From contig LATX02000230.1 in NCBI GenBank assembly GCA_001466705.2, positions 124,001-188,000 on the forward strand: a DNA stretch of 64,000 nt, read 5' to 3'. The translations under genes were made by a program, and so were the position numbers. This DNA comes from Moniliophthora roreri (lineage: Eukaryota; Basidiomycota; Agaricomycetes; Agaricales; Marasmiaceae). Below are positions 12,225 to 22,672 of the stretch, piece after piece. Below the pieces are notes generated by a model that had not been told where the DNA came from, did no database searches, and worked only from the letters and a program-made list of their open reading frames with translations. Position 1 is the stretch's first letter, and each line of letters starts with the position of its first letter.

Positions 12225-13575
12225 ATGGCAGACACAAGTTCCCAGGCACTTACACTCATAGTTGCGACGGCGGTAAGCGAAACAGTCTTCTTCTACCTGT
12301 CCTAGGTTCTAACCATGTCTTCTGGATGTTCATTCTAGGTCCAATTCTTCCTCTACGGTACGTATTTTTAGCAGCTTTTCGCTTTTCACAACACACCGCT
12401 GAAACGTCTACGCAGGCGTGTACACTGTATTATCCGGAATATCTACACATATCCTTCTCAAGAGGAAACGGAGATGGTATCGATACGATCTTGTGGCAGT
12501 CATTCTTCTGTTTCTGCTTGCATCCACATGCATTGCATTAGACGTAGCGGACGACATTAAGAACTTCCGTCAAGGTTCAGCATCAAGGTAAGTATGAATT
12601 GACCTCTATTTGCCACTTTTCTTTTCCGAATCATAGTATACGCGTCATCAGCTCAGCTAGGCTTGAACCTATAATAGTCAGCAGGTGCGTATAACACTAC
12701 TTTCCTCCATGACTAGATGATGATGCGGATATACGCAGCGCAATCGCGGATGCTATTCTGGTATTGTTTCCGAGTCTGCCGTCGTTATACTTCAAGGTTA
12801 TTTTTCTGACTCTCGTTTGTATCGTACTAGTTGTGGCGTTGTTATGCGGTATGGGGCAAACGATGGAAAATTGTCATTGCGCCCATTCTCTTCTACGTGG
12901 GATCTCACAGTAAGACCGTACAAATCTTCTGTGTATTTCCTCTGACTGGGTTCTAGCTTCTGCATTCGCACTCGTTGCCGTTCGAGACACTGAGATTGTT
13001 GGGACCGTCACCGCTGCGGGAGCTGTCGCATTGAATAATTTATTACTGTCCATGCTTATAGGTACGTGACAGCGATTTATCTCGCAAATTTGTCTCGAAT
13101 AAATTGCAGCCTTCCGTATCTTCACAATGAGCCGCGAAGCATCGGCATTTCTTGGTCCAAGAGCCAGAGACATGTATAGAACAGCGATAGTTGCAACGTG
13201 AGTACATACACTCTCGAAGACCATGAATTCAATATACTAAACCATTGTAAGGCTAGAATCCGGAATCATATACTCAGCATTCCTTGGTGTCATTGTCTCC
13301 CTGGGCATCGATCTGCTTCGACACAGCGATCGGGATGACCTGTACGGACGAAATCAAGCGATCATTACGTGCCTGCGTTCCTGGGCCTCCATTGCAGTAC
13401 GTGGGGCCTCTTTGATTTTCCCAGCTTTCTAATGAATGTCGGATGATAGGGTATTGCTTCAACTATTATCATCGTCCGTGTTGCCCTGGGTATCAGCTTG
13501 AACGACGTAGACGGCACTATAAGGTCGCTGCGTGTGCCTGCCACCCCAGTTCATGAGCAAATCTCCAGTTGTTGA
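12225..13575 (+). CDS. Seven-helix membrane protein, agaric family, 10 exons (~283 aa)
   Basis: Ten exons joined by GT..AG introns keep one frame: 12225-12272, 12339-12357, 12416-12587, 12637-12684, 12739-12760, 12831-12909, 12957-13061, 13110-13197, 13252-13396, 13450-13575. The product has seven hydrophobic segments (near residues 5-35, 50-70, 97-110, 113-133, 140-165, 190-215, 240-265) and the family signature LWRCYAVWGKRWK at the third/fourth helix junction. Exons of 19 and 22 nt are typical of this family. It resembles the many uncharacterised fungal receptor-like multi-pass proteins of agarics; no ligand or function can be claimed. Relative to the copy downstream, its tail ends early (ISSC stop), although a shifted frame continues PVVDISRP, matching the copy's FDISRP. 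Plasma or endomembrane location is inferred. Confidence 0.75.
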
Positions 13576-13818
13576 TATCTCCCGACCCACAAATTAGTAA
13601 AAAAGGTTATCGTTTCGTGGGCACCCGGATCCTGCGAATACTGATACTTAAGACGTTGTGCTCAGTGCGGGCTCAGTGCGATTGGATTGTCCTTTCTTGC
13701 TTCGGATTTTGATTTTAGATCTGATTCCTCCTCTCTTACTTGTCTCCAGAATACGAAACTAGAAACGAATAGAGCTGGTTCCCGTTTTCCAACGTCCGTC
13801 TCTGAAATTTTCATGCAG

Positions 13819-15096
13819 GGGTCCACACTGTATTATTTGGGATAGCTGCACATATCCTGCTTAAGAGAAGGCAAAGCCGTTACCTATATAATTTATTAGC
13901 AGCCTATTTCTCCTCGTTTCAGCAGACATTGCAGTGGAGACGGTAATAGACGCGTTGATATTGCGAGGACTGAGTACTGAGGTATGGATAGCTCAAGCGC
14001 CCAGATCTCTAATGTCAACTTCACTTCCCGATCACAGCGTCGATCACGGAACACATTTCCTTCTCGGCAATATTTGGCGTAAAATAATAATAACCACCAG
14101 GTGCGTACGATATACTCTCCGCTAGTGGTCAGAAGTTCACGCACGAACTATGCAGTGCAGTTGCAGACGCCATCTTGGTAATACGCCAGTCATTCATATG
14201 TCTAGAACCGAATCTCACACAGCTGCGGTATTGTAGCTATGGCATTGCTACACAGTTTGGGGAAGGCGGTGGAAAATCGTCGCTGCACCAGCACTTGTAT
14301 ACTTGGGCTGCCATGGTGAGACTACCTTACCAGAGTAATCCGGAAGAAACTCATGATCTAGTGCGTAGCTACTGCACTCGTTCTCTTGCCCACTTCAATC
14401 ATCTCGACTCAGGACAGTGTTCGAGGTGACATTTGGACCATCTCTGCTGGTGTTATTGCGCTGAATAAGTTATTGTTATCCATACTCATTGGTGCGTCCC
14501 ATTGAAACCTGCCCACAATCTTTTCTCAATCGTATCACAGGCTACCGCATTTTTGCAATGAGTAATGAAGTAGTAGCATATCTAGGTCTAGGTGTCAGAA
14601 ACCTTTCCAGAACCGTTATAGCAGCAACGTGAGTACTGCACATACTATAACATTGAGTTTTGATTTCGCCCCCAGTCTAGAATCTGGATTTTTCTATTCA
14701 TCATTTCTCAGCATTGTATTTTTCCTGGACATCGATCGACGCAATTTTGCTCCAGCTGAAGAGTTCGCACGTAGTCAAGCGTTTTATACTTTCTTAATCT
14801 CCTGGACACCTATTGAAGTAAGCCTTTGTAAAACGTCTTTGAGTCATCCTCCAGCTCATTTCAATCGACAGGCCATTGCATCAACTGTTATCATTGTTCG
14901 TGTCGCACTTGGTATAGGCTTCAATGACGTGGAAAGTGTCATAGTGTCAATGCGTGTCGGTGAACACTGTGCTACTCCAGTCTTTGATATCTCGCGACCC
15001 ATAGATCGGATGCCGCAGAGAGGGAGGCTTCAATCTATTGCGTCGTCTGATAATAGCGAGGATATCGAATCCCAGTGGCATAGTTCAAACCCCTAA
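13819..15096 (+). pseudogene. Tandem copy of the seven-helix gene with damaged 5' half
   Basis: Exons equivalent to those of the upstream gene are present in order. They read VHTVLFGIAAHILLKR, then after a frameshift ADIAVETV, then AVADAIL, LWHCYTVWGRRWKIVAAP, ISAGVIALNKLLLSILIG, GYRIFAMSNEVVAYLG, LESGFFYSSFLSIVFF and IASTVIIVRVALGIGF, ending TAA 15094-15096. The 3' half splices cleanly and has a longer cytoplasmic tail than the upstream gene. No first exon (ATG) or second micro-exon is visible before 13819, and the loop after helix 1 changes frame near 13920. It is most likely a truncated tandem duplicate; a functional gene with an unseen 5' part is the alternative. Confidence 0.65.
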
Positions 15097-15814
15097 GTGT
15101 CTGATGGGCGAGTGTTAAATGGGCGGCTTGGGCGTGGCTATCGTATCAAAACACCTAGACTCATACTGTATAGGGGATAATCGATGATCCTACAGCCCTC
15201 TGTTGATGGCGGTATCGCGCACAGAGTTTGACAAGTCGAAGCCTGTACGCAAGCACGTTTTGTTTTGCTCCTTACTTGGGTTGAGCGAATGGTTGGCTGT
15301 TCAGAGCAACTAAGGAAGAGTGTCGTGAAGAGACGAGAGAGTTCAAGGTGCAAAGAAGGACAGGGACTCTGACCACATTGGAGATGGCATAGCATGGCAG
15401 GTTTTTCGTGAAAGAAAACGACTAGCTGAGCGAGGATCGATGATTTCCTTGGTAAGTATCCTTCGTCAGCTGTTTACGGTCACGCTGTAAGAAGCTGCTG
15501 TTGATTGCTTCACAGCGCGTCCTTCCCGCCAATGAATATGAAAACCTACTTGAATATAAGTACGAACAAAGAAAAAATAATAATACGCAAAGCTACATTA
15601 AGTCATGAAAGGAGAAATTCGTTTCGACTTTGGACCCATATCGGTTCATGCCTGTTACGCCGCTCTCTTCTTCGCGATCTTCTATGACCGTCCGTCGGCC
15701 TCAACCCTATGCCAAATGTTCGACTGTATATATCAGAATTAGATCGTACTGTGAATGGCGGAGAAGCATAGACCTACCCATGTACTTCACGCAGGGCGAA
15801 CCCGCAGACTCTTC
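15097..15814. other. Intergenic, no gene seen
   Basis: Only short unsupported ORFs. It contains the 3' side of the small membrane-protein gene on the minus strand (15815-16389), whose last exon is not firmly placed. Confidence 0.4.
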
Positions 15815-16389
15815 ATCGTATTGAATGGAAAGACAAAGACTCGCATGTGCCGGTATGAGAAAACAAAGCAAGGCATTGATGCTCGGTTTGGGAGTAGGTG
15901 ATGGTACGTTTTGCACTTGTTCTATGTTCCTCGACAGAGGCAGCCCAGTTTTTGGCCTTGGTTTCATCCTGAATGGTCGATGACTAGGTAACATCTAGAG
16001 AACCGTCAACGATCTCCAGCTACCAACATTCTCGACGAGACATACCTCTACCATGCGTGCCGGCTCGACGCCGCATTCTATATCCGGAGCTGGGCTAGAT
16101 AAAGCGAATACTCGTCTAGCTATAGCCCCAAGCTTCCTCTTCACAATTCGATGAACTGAGTTCCTTGAAAGCGGCCTAGTTTTTTTATATTTAGGACTTC
16201 CAGATGCAGAATAACCAATAAAACTCACGGTGTAGCTCCCCAAAGCGATGCGAGCCCAGATACCACCGTCAAAGTAGTGATTGCTGGACTGTTATTGTGA
16301 GCAGCGCCCACGGCAGCTCCAATTGTACAGATTCCACCGACGACTGGAATAATTATTCTTGAACGGGACATTCTCTGCGAGTCTTCCAT
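15815..16389 (-). CDS. Small two-helix membrane protein, paralog A
   Basis: ATG at 16389 opens an exon (16229-16389) coding MEDSQRMSRSRIIIPVVGG, then two hydrophobic stretches (IIIPVVGGICTIGAAVGAA and ITTLTVVSGLASLW). Exon 2 (16046-16175) gives a basic segment with SRNSVHRIVKRKLGAIARR; exon 3 (15908-15994) gives SHRPFRMKPRPKTGLPLSRN. A short last exon probably ends near 15815. Introns of about 50 bp preserve the frame. The gene at 18720-19370 is a clear paralog in exon 1 (shared GGICTIGAA, TVLTVVSGL/TTLTVVSGL) and exon 2 (shared IA.RR.FA). Two helices and a basic tail are seen; function is unknown. Confidence 0.55.
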
Positions 16390-17060
16390 AGGTATGAGAC
16401 AATAGAGGGCTGATTGAAAGAATGAAGTAGTCTACCTCATGCCCTGGTTGTACCGTTGCCTGCTGTACTGCTGTCGAAAGCGAGAATCGGAGTCCATTAA
16501 TGTGTCCGTTTTATGGAGCTGTTTCCTGAGGGTACATCAGAGCTCTAGAGCGAACGAAGATTGAGGGCGGACATGGTCTAAGCTCCCCTAGACAGACTTA
16601 TACCCGTCGTGACAATGCAAGCATGTATGTCGTAGTCCATGTTCGTCGTAGGCGCGGAGTGTAAGCTGGTGATCGGCTGACCTAATATCCGGTAAATGTT
16701 CCTTGTTGACCACCACGACGATGTCCAGAATCCGCAATGCAAGAGAATAGAAAAAGGGAAATGTAAGGAAAAGCATGAAAGGGTAAGATTCTGATCTTAT
16801 GAAACCTTTTTTTGCGCTGAACTCGACCCGATATTGCAAGTTCCAGGCTGTTTGTGCCGACGAAGTTCGATTTGATATTTGGCCAGTCGGGAGGGTCTAG
16901 TCTATGGTAGACTGTTCTTCCTATTTCTTTTGGGAGTTGGGATCATACAGCTGGGGGAAGAATTGGAGGCTGACCAGCGGACAGGTGCGTGTATAGGGTA
17001 ACCAGTGCTCATGCGTTGCTGTACTCATATCCTATCATTTTTTTGTCGTTTCTACAGGTG
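16390..17060. other. Intergenic, holds one arm of a 46-bp dispersed repeat
   Basis: No supported gene. 16589-16634 resembles 8392-8437 (CAGACTTATACCC....GTGACAATGCAAGCATGTA). A plausible splice acceptor (TTTCTACAG) at 17049-17057 precedes the open frame described next. Confidence 0.35.
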
Positions 17061-17066
17061 CCAGAA

Positions 17067-17648
17067 ATGAAGGATGATCAGAGCCTCCTCAATTTATCAA
17101 CCTTGTCATTGTTCATCATGTAAACCCTCTATCAGCCCCTATCGAAAGATGACAATGTACTCGCTTTTAAGCACCAAAAACTACCCCTTCAAGTTGAAGC
17201 CCCGTGGTTCATCCAGTCTTGCAGCTTTCCTAGGCACGATGAAGAACAGGATGTTTGCCACGTCACCGTTGGAACTACAAGCAACAGCGCCGCTACTGCA
17301 TTCTTCGTCTCGCCTGTTCTGGGTCATTGGCCTTCGTTCACCTCAATAGAGTTTCAACTTCTCCAAGGGAACATACTCATCTTCCTTTCAACTTTAAGGG
17401 GATACAACGATGTTTGCAACCATCCGGAATCTCCGCATTTAACACCATCTTCGAACCCATATACGCAATCAGGTTGCTCAGTGCTTCTAGCTGGCTGGTG
17501 TCGGAAGCCTCCTTGGATCGTTTTACTTCCCATTGGTACCCGACACTCCAGTACTCATTCTGTCCGTCCAACGATACCTTTCGCAGTCGCGAAACTTCAA
17601 ATCCTCGTGCAGTCCACAGCATTCACTTTGCTGCACCACATCTCCTGA
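17067..17648 (+). pseudogene. Open frame of unknown origin with one early stop
   Basis: From ATG 17067 the frame reads MKDDQSLLNLSTLSLFIM, meets TAA at 17121-17123, then stays open in the same frame for 174 codons to TGA 17646-17648. It contains segments such as CHVTVGTTSNSAATAFFVSP and FTSIEFQLLQGNILIFLS. There is no ATG after the stop that would open most of it. The length without stops and a good acceptor just upstream suggest an exon of a decayed gene; no family was recognised. Chance cannot be excluded. Confidence 0.3.
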
Positions 17649-17659
17649 GCACGCACGCA

Positions 17660-18719
17660 AGTTTGTTCTGCGCATCTTTTGTCTTCCTGCTACTCACAGC
17701 CCTGGATCATACTGTCACCATGCCATCGAACTTGGGAATCTGGAGAGACACGCTGATGTGATCTGAGTACGGTTTCTATAGTGCCCAGTTTAGCACCTGT
17801 ACTCATAATCACTTCTAGGTGAGCGTACCAAACAGCGTAACCGCCGATAGCATGCTCGTGCGCTCCCCAGGTCAATTCACAACCTAGTATGTCTGATATG
17901 TCTTGTTCTCGTAGACTCCTGTCGTCATGTTGCTAACGACCTTCACGAATAGACCCCAGGACACTATAACCGGGTGGAACTTGTTACTACGTCCTGGAAC
18001 ATGGGGAGAATGGCGGAGTGTGTATCAAGTGAGGCTGCTACTATGACCACCTCTGGCATCTGTGCTCACGCTTTCTTTCAATCTCAGGGTTACCTCTCTA
18101 GCGATGGAGACAAGTACCAAATTAAAAATGGCCTCACAGTACATCATGAGGCCGGTAACCTCGCTGACATCGACTGCCATACCGTATGTGTTGCTCTTAA
18201 TGGTTTCCATCGTTCTTTTATTGATTTACGCCAAATGTGCTCGTGGATGAATAGTAGCAATGGTCAGTTTGAACTTGCTTCAGCTGTTTATTCATCATCT
18301 AGTGAGATTGTCATCGTGTTGCGAATGCTACGTATACTCATCCTCAGAATCCAGCTCCGACGTCTCTATATCATTTACGCTAGGAATGCACAAACTGGTC
18401 GAGGTTGCTTAGTGGAACTTGCAACGAAAGGATTCCTGACTCAGAGTTTGTTCATGCTAGGACTCTCCGAGAGAAGTTCCGACGTTTATAAGTTGCTGAG
18501 TCCAAGAAGGCCATGGACGGTGATGTGTTTGAGATATTAAGAGAGAAACAAGAAGAGTTGGAAGAGGAATTGGAAATGAAGATGACGACGAAGCAGATTT
18601 TACCACCAGTAGTCTAGTCGGTCGGTGAGTTTCATGTCCAGCTTCGATGCTTACAGACTATCTTTCCCTTGTACCTACTACGTCGCTTAGAACACCAATA
18701 CCGCCGCCGTTCGTTATGC
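17660..18719. other. Unresolved stretch, possible gene remnants
   Basis: Scattered open pieces on the plus strand: a hydrophobic piece at 18170-18250 (IPYVLLLMVSIVLLLIYA) and a coiled-coil-like piece at 18506-18617 (FEILREKQEELEEELEMKM). The second is preceded in the same frame by a TAA. They do not join into one protein with good splice sites. Confidence 0.3.
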
Positions 18720-19370
18720 TCATCTCGTGTTACTGTCTACTTCCGACCCCTCAGCCATCGAATGAACGCCTGCGTGATTAAGCAGCCAAATAAGCCCCGT
18801 CGTTTGCCGGCTCAGGCTCATATCAAAGTGAAATTCGGGAGAAGTGGGACTTGATGTTCTTGATGACATCGCAGTTGCAACTAGCGAGTCTCGTGTCTGT
18901 TCCTGAATATCGGAGTCGAAACCATGAGAACTGATAGAAGATGGCCGTGATGGCGATGAAGGACTATAGGGACGTAAAGGTGGTAACTCCAGACCCTCTT
19001 CGAGGTCTGGTCGCAGACGGATCTGCCAACCGAGAAGTTGCAAGTAGTAAGCACCTTGTTCATTGGCTATATTATGACGCATTGTACCTCTCCTGCAAAT
19101 GCTCGTCTTGCTGCAATTCCTCGAACAGGTAACTTCACGAATGGCCTAGATAAAACTTAACCAGAGTTCGCCGACGGGTCTTCAATGGAAAGCTCACGAT
19201 AAAGCCACCCAGATCGATATAAGCCCGGAAACTACCGTCAGAACGGTAATTGCAGGATTGGTGCTTCGAATAGCTGCCAACGCAGCTCCGATCGTACAGA
19301 TACCACCGATGATAGAGATGAGGATCCTAAGACGAGGGCCAGAAAACCGCTGAGAGTGCCCAGTAGGCAT
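18720..19370 (-). CDS. Small two-helix membrane protein, paralog B (~177 aa)
   Basis: Three exons: 19198-19370, 19088-19145, 18720-19022, joined by GT..AG introns of 52 and 65 bp. The product starts MPTGHSQRFSGPRLR, has two hydrophobic helices (ILISIIGGICTIGAALAAI and AITVLTVVSGLISIWVAL), a short basic segment (RGIAARRAFAGE) and a long Ser/Pro-rich, probably disordered cytosolic tail (PYSPSSPSRPSSISSHGF, SSRTSSPTSPEFHF). It is the paralog of the gene at 15815-16389; the two lie 2.3 kb apart on the same strand, interspersed with the seven-helix family on the other strand. No function is known; the tail looks like a phosphorylation or interaction region, which is inference. Confidence 0.55.
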
Positions 19371-19585
19371 GAGGAGGCAGTGAATTGGTGAGGGAAAGAA
19401 CGGGAATGCTGTTAATACCGGTTGCAGTGCCTCGGTTTTGAGCGTTGCTATGCTGTAGTGGTGAGAAAACGCAGCTATCGCATGACGATCATTTGTTCAC
19501 AGTGGCCATTTGTTGCAGCTGGCTTCGATTCCCTAGAGTAATGGATGGTTGAATATATGTACTACTGAGCTCGGCGTCAATTATG

Positions 19586-19873
19586 TTACAACCATTCTCT
19601 CTCTTCCACGTTGTCCAACCGCATCTCTGCACTAAACACCAGTTCTGCTTCCTCCGAGATAATCGTAACATAGCTAGAGGGAAACCATCCATACTCTTCG
19701 CCAAGTAGTCCGCGCCACCAGCCGTAAAACGACCGTGACTGAGAGAGAAGTTTGATTACATCTCCTTTCCGTATCCTGAGCTGGCTTGGGTCGTATGGGT
19801 CTTCGTAGTCGTAGAGAACGCGACAGAAGATTGGTTCTACGTCAACAAATACTCCGTCGATGTGAACAGGCAT
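19586..19873 (-). CDS. Orphan SH3-domain ORF (95 aa)
   Basis: Residues 18-75 match the SH3 fold: the ALYDY-type opening is RVLYDYEDP, then LRIRKGDVIKLL, the tryptophan pair GWWRGLLGEE, GWFPSSYV and the closing TII. SH3 domains bind PxxP peptides in signalling and actin adaptors. Sequence around the domain (GLLGEE.GWFPS.YV followed by ISEEAE) resembles the N-terminal SH3 of basidiomycete Cdc25-type Ras exchange factors, but no RasGEF catalytic domain is present within reach. Upstream of the ATG the frame stays open to a possible acceptor at 19924 (CTAACAG), so a 5' exon may exist. It is either a small adaptor gene or a fragment copied from a larger signalling gene. Confidence 0.6.
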   Translation of the reverse strand: MPVHIDGVFVDVEPIFCRVLYDYEDPYDPSQLRIRKGDVIKLLSQSRSFYGWWRGLLGEEYGWFPSSYVTIISEEAELVFSAEMRLDNVEEREWL

Positions 19874-20058
19874 TGGTGGTGATAGTGATGATAGCAGCGC
19901 TGGTGGTAATGGTTCCTCGGCCTGTTAGATACGGAGTCAACGCATGATGGAGTTGTTGTACAACACTTCTCATACTCGTTTTGGTGCAGGATTCCGTAGG
20001 AAGTTCATGACGTTTTTTATGTTACAAGGCGAATGCAAGCTGATGATGGTTCGCATTA

Positions 20059-20574
20059 GGCTTCGTTCGGATACTCTGGCGCGGCCCGTTCCTCAGCGTT
20101 TCTGTAGAATATATCCTAAATTAGAAGTAGCGTTTCTTGCGTTCCTCTGAGTCCTAGCACCTGTATTCGACATCCACGATGCCCTCAGAGGCTGTATCAA
20201 GGCTGATAGCCTTCCACCGACTCATGGCAGCTGTCGTAGCCTATTTTGTTCACATTACCGTTGTCATAATGGCACTCTACGCTTCACCATTTTACTGGAG
20301 GCACAACTCGGCTCTTACTGGTGAAATGTGAGTACAAGAACTCGTTCATGGACACCCTGACCGCGTTAGAAACGAACCGGGGATGTGAGTACAGTTTTAA
20401 GCTTTATGGTTTTCTGGGTGCCCATGAACAGAAAATGAGCAACGGAGGTTCACGCGTTCACGATTACAAGACAGCGCAACTCTCATAGAAACGCAAGAAA
20501 CGCTACTTGTAAACTAGGAAATATTTTGCAGAAACACTGAGAAACGGGCCGCGTCAGAGTATCCGAACGAAGCC
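20059..20574. mobile_element. Fold-back (MITE-like) element, 516 bp, ~93-bp inverted arms
   Basis: 20059-20151 (GGCTTCGTTCGGATACTCTG...) is matched in inverted orientation by 20482-20574 with about 85% identity, leaving a 330-bp centre. No clean target duplication is visible (left flank GCATTA, right flank GTTAATA), and there is no transposase. The centre contains a 50-codon plus-strand ORF (20179-20331) with one hydrophobic helix (AAVVAYFVHITVVIMALYA) that ends at a GTGAGT donor-like site; whether it is expressed is unknown. Confidence 0.65.
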
Positions 20575-20597
20575 GTTAATATCTGAATAAACAATAT

Positions 20598-22672
20598 CTA
20601 GAACCCAAATGCACTGATCCCTGACTCCGCAATTGCTTCCCACTGCCACCATGAGCTGCCAGCTTTCTTTTGTTCTGAGAATCAAAACCAATCAGCGCAT
20701 AAATCAGAATAGCGAGCACGAACTGACCTTGAACCTTCCTCGTACCGACAATCTCCCACTCTGGGTAACCCAGTTCTCGTGCCCAATCAGAGGTAGCGGG
20801 GTCGAAGCCTCGAGCTCTTTGCCAGTCCTGGAGGGTGGTGTAGATGTGGGTGGACCATGAGCGCAGCCGAACAGAGTTATCTGGGTGATACGTGGATATA
20901 CTGAGTGTCGGAAGCCCCCAGCTCTCACATTCCTCCTCCGACATCCGAGATTGACCGGTCTTGTCAAAGGACCAGAAGTAGGGTTGCCCTTCGATCCACG
21001 ATACGAGTTCTGACACTGATACAGGGAAGGGACAAAGGAAGAGATATATAGATGTGGGTGGGGTTCCTTCGATGAGGTGTTCATCATTGCGGAGGGTGCG
21101 GGAAGCTGTGGGGTGTCGAGTGGATCGTATCTTCAGCCAGGGTGGATCAACATTAACTGGTGGGAGAAAGAAAAGGTCAGTTTTCGCAACATATCCAACA
21201 GGGAGGGGACATACAAAATCTTTCCTTCTCCTCTGTAACGTCAACAGCATTGAAAGCCCAAGAGGATTGCGATAACCACCCTTTTTGAAGCCTCTCCCAC
21301 GTATCTCTTGCTTCGAAATAAACCTCTTTCCCTCGAGTCAGATCCAACTTGAAGCTATGGATCCCTGAGCCCAAATCAATCACAGGAACCACAAGATCAC
21401 TCACCGTGTCAATCCGCCATCCAGTACTGTTCCCTCCACTAGTCCCTTCCTCTTATACTCCTGCCACTCCCATAACGAACCAGCTTCTGATGGCCACCTT
21501 GCAACAGCCTCCATTGACGATGAGTAGATGGTGTCGAACCGAAGCCCGCCTATGACGTTCATTGGGAGGTGATCAGGTGGATTCCGCCAAAGGCGGCGGA
21601 GATAGGGATGTGTCGCTGAACTCCAGTTGGGATGGTCAGAATCCTCCGATTGGTGGTCTCCTGCTGTTGCCGGAAACAGATCGTGGAGATAGGTGGGCTC
21701 CAAATTCCGCCGTGCACACTCCAGAACGCTATCATCCACACTCGTCCCGAAATTGACGAAGAACCTGACGCATGTGTCGTCTTTCAACATGTCAACAGTG
21801 GTGGGGACAACGATAGACTTGACTACATTCGACCGAGGAACGGGAGCAAAAGGACCATCAGGACCACTGAGAAATACACCGCCGGCCGTGTTCATCCATA
21901 AATTATCTTCGCTACATCCCATGTTAGTCTGGAAGAGCCAAACGGCATTAGTTCAACAAGTTAAGACGGAAGTGGGGGTCCGGACTGACCCTCAGATGTT
22001 GAATGTAGACATCCATCCAGATTGATGCTCCGTTGAAAAAGTGCGCGCAGGGGATCAGTTCTATGCGTACTGTCAGGATATGCCATCGAGGAAAGCGTAA
22101 GGTGAGTCGTACCGTGATGAAAGATCAGCGCTGGGATTGCTGACTGGTTAATGCCGAATAGTTGACATGAGCCCGGTTTCCTGGCTGTTTGTCAGATAAA
22201 GAGCTCTCGAGTGATAGATAAGAACCTACTTGTTACGTGAGAACAATTGAAAATCCTTCTCCAAAAAGTCCTGTGCGTCTTCGCCTTCATAGATCATAGC
22301 GGTATACTTGGATTCCCGGCCAACTATTTCGATGGTGCAAATTCTCCGGGTAGACAACTTGGATCGGCCGACTAATTCTCCATTTTGCAATTCCCAATCC
22401 CACTCTGAGAGCTCATCAGAGTGTATCTCCTTCGTGGCAATCATGTCTCCGCGTCTCACGTATTGAAACTGCAAAGCCTCCTGATTAGTGCACCATATGA
22501 CCATCGGAACCACTTTTACACAAACCTCATCGTGCTCGGTACGTTTCGCAACCGCCGGGCCAGTATTAATATTGACGGTACCCGTATAGACATTGCCATT
22601 AACCTGATTCCCTCGAACATGGGTAAAGGTATTCTTGCCCTTGATAGAGAATTGCGATGAGTGGTTGAACAT
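20598..22672 (-). CDS. Agaric-specific protein with degenerate protein-kinase-like N-lobe
   Basis: ATG 22672 begins MFNHSSQFSIKGKNTFTH, the 'beta-hairpin GNQ' leader common to many agaric proteins. Exon 1 (22237-22672) ends within a segment that, joined to the next exon, reads like kinase strand beta-3, helix C and strands beta-4/5: KYTAMIYEGEDAQDFLEKDF, CQLFGINQ, ALIFHHELIP. No catalytic HRD or DFG motif follows. Later exons cover 21401-21922 and roughly 20860-21380. The C-terminus has the family block YFWSFDKTGQSRMSEEECE, WGLPTL, THIYTTLQDWQRARGFDP, ARELGYPEWEIVG and ends SSWWQWEAIAES...AFGF with a TAG at 20598-20600. At least six introns; small ones are placed approximately. Biochemical function is unknown. 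A dead relative lies at 47959-49077. Confidence 0.65.

Noticed and set aside
20576..21087. Extra ORFs inside the kinase-like gene
   Set aside because: Frames antisense or shifted to the supported exons, without family resemblance.
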